Positions 6,904 to 7,257 of a stretch of DNA of 7,257 nucleotides are shown piece by piece. The position numbers and the translations under genes are program-made. Source of the DNA: a bacterium UBP3_UBA1247 (lineage in GTDB: Bacteria; UBA3054). The stretch covers positions 4,974 to 12,230 of the forward strand of contig DBWD01000100.1 of NCBI GenBank assembly GCA_002308555.1. Reading direction: 5' to 3'. Every line of letters starts with the position of its first letter. The stretch's first letter is position 1. Below the pieces are notes generated by a model that was given only the letters and a program-made list of their open reading frames with translations, was not told the origin of the DNA and did no database searches.

Positions 6904-7257
6904 CTAAAACCTTTCTTTCAGCTTGGGTATCTCCCGGAAATCAAGCTTGAAGAAGGCGAAGCATTTTTTGCCTAGATCCTTCAAGGACGCGCCTGAAATG
7001 TATAGTTCCTTGTCGTCTATTATGAGAAAGCGGTCGTGGAATGACGCGCTTTCGGATATTTCCAGTTTTCCGTACTGCTCTTGAAAGCGCTTGATATCGC
7101 TTTGAGCAAGACCGTTTCCCTTCTTGGAAATGACGATCTTTAATCGGACTGCCTTTCCTTTTTTCGCCAGCATTTCCAAAGTCGTAATGTCGACATAATT
7201 GTCGATCAAAACGATTGAATCCTTTGCTGACAAAATGTATTTTGTCACAAAGACGTC
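6904..7257 (-). CDS. C-terminal PLD-like part of an ORF6N-type phage/mobile-element protein (cut by window edge)
   Basis: The reading frame is open to the right edge, so the 117 visible residues are the C-terminal end of a longer protein. The in-frame GTG at 7248 is not needed as a start. Visible motifs are SAKDSIVLIDNYVD (10-23), FHDRFLIIDDKELY (73-86) and SGASLKDLGKKCFAFFK (88-104). These match, from memory, the C-terminal domain of ORF6N-family proteins found in prophages and mobile regions of gut bacteria, whose N-terminal half is a DNA-binding ORF6N domain. The H-D-R segment replaces the HxK of active phospholipase D enzymes, so catalysis is doubtful. Codon and base composition are AT-richer than the neighbouring genes, which suggests horizontal acquisition. 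It converges on the fumarase gene. The ORF6N half itself is not visible here. Confidence 0.72.
   Translation of the reverse strand, partial: DVFVTKYILSAKDSIVLIDNYVDITTLEMLAKKGKAVRLKIVISKKGNGLAQSDIKRFQEQYGKLEISESASFHDRFLIIDDKELYISGASLKDLGKKCFAFFKLDFREIPKLKERF

Overview
The window is ordinary-looking bacterial chromosome, GC-rich and densely coded up to about position 6730. The last ~530 bases are clearly more AT-rich and hold a phage- or mobile-associated gene fragment. A lipobox lipoprotein with a glycine zipper suggests a diderm (Gram-negative) cell. An Fe-S (class I) fumarase-type subunit fits an anaerobic or microaerophilic lifestyle. Several proteins are divergent members of their families, so I would guess an uncultured anaerobe from a poorly sampled phylum. 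The sequence alone does not fix the phylum.

Leftward operon (3881 down to 1, minus strand): an unrecognised 231-residue protein, then ribBA, ribH, nusB, hpt and the start of purE. Spacings are 1, 10, 7 and 28 bp, then a 4-bp ATGA overlap. A well-formed promoter (TGG-TATAAT, minus strand, 3919-3947) gives a 5' UTR of only about 30 nt, which leaves no room for an FMN riboswitch. RibBA starts riboflavin synthesis from GTP and ribulose 5-phosphate, and RibH makes the lumazine intermediate. HPRT and PurE belong to purine salvage and purine synthesis, which feed the GTP pool used by RibA. RibD and riboflavin synthase are not in the window.

Divergent intergenic region (3882-4141): the leftward promoter and a rightward one (TTGACT-N17-TAAAAT, 4007-4035). 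The ~100-nt leader of the rightward transcript has a small terminator-like hairpin and no leader peptide.

Rightward operon (4142-6729): an unusual solitary tryptophan synthase beta subunit with no trpA beside it; a lipoprotein combining a glycine zipper, a Gln-rich linker and a C-terminal four-cysteine zinc-ribbon-like motif; and the alpha subunit of a class I fumarase/L-tartrate dehydratase with no beta subunit after it.

Convergent end (6730-7257): an AT-rich spacer with two inverted repeats that look like terminators, then on the minus strand the C-terminal PLD-like part of an ORF6N-type protein, running off the right edge.

I found no CRISPR array, tRNA, rRNA or insertion sequence. The most interesting points are the divergent solitary TrpB, the unusual PRPP loop of the HPRT, the charged helical tail on NusB, the zinc-ribbon lipoprotein and the unknown first gene of the riboflavin operon. 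None of these alone shows a new system.
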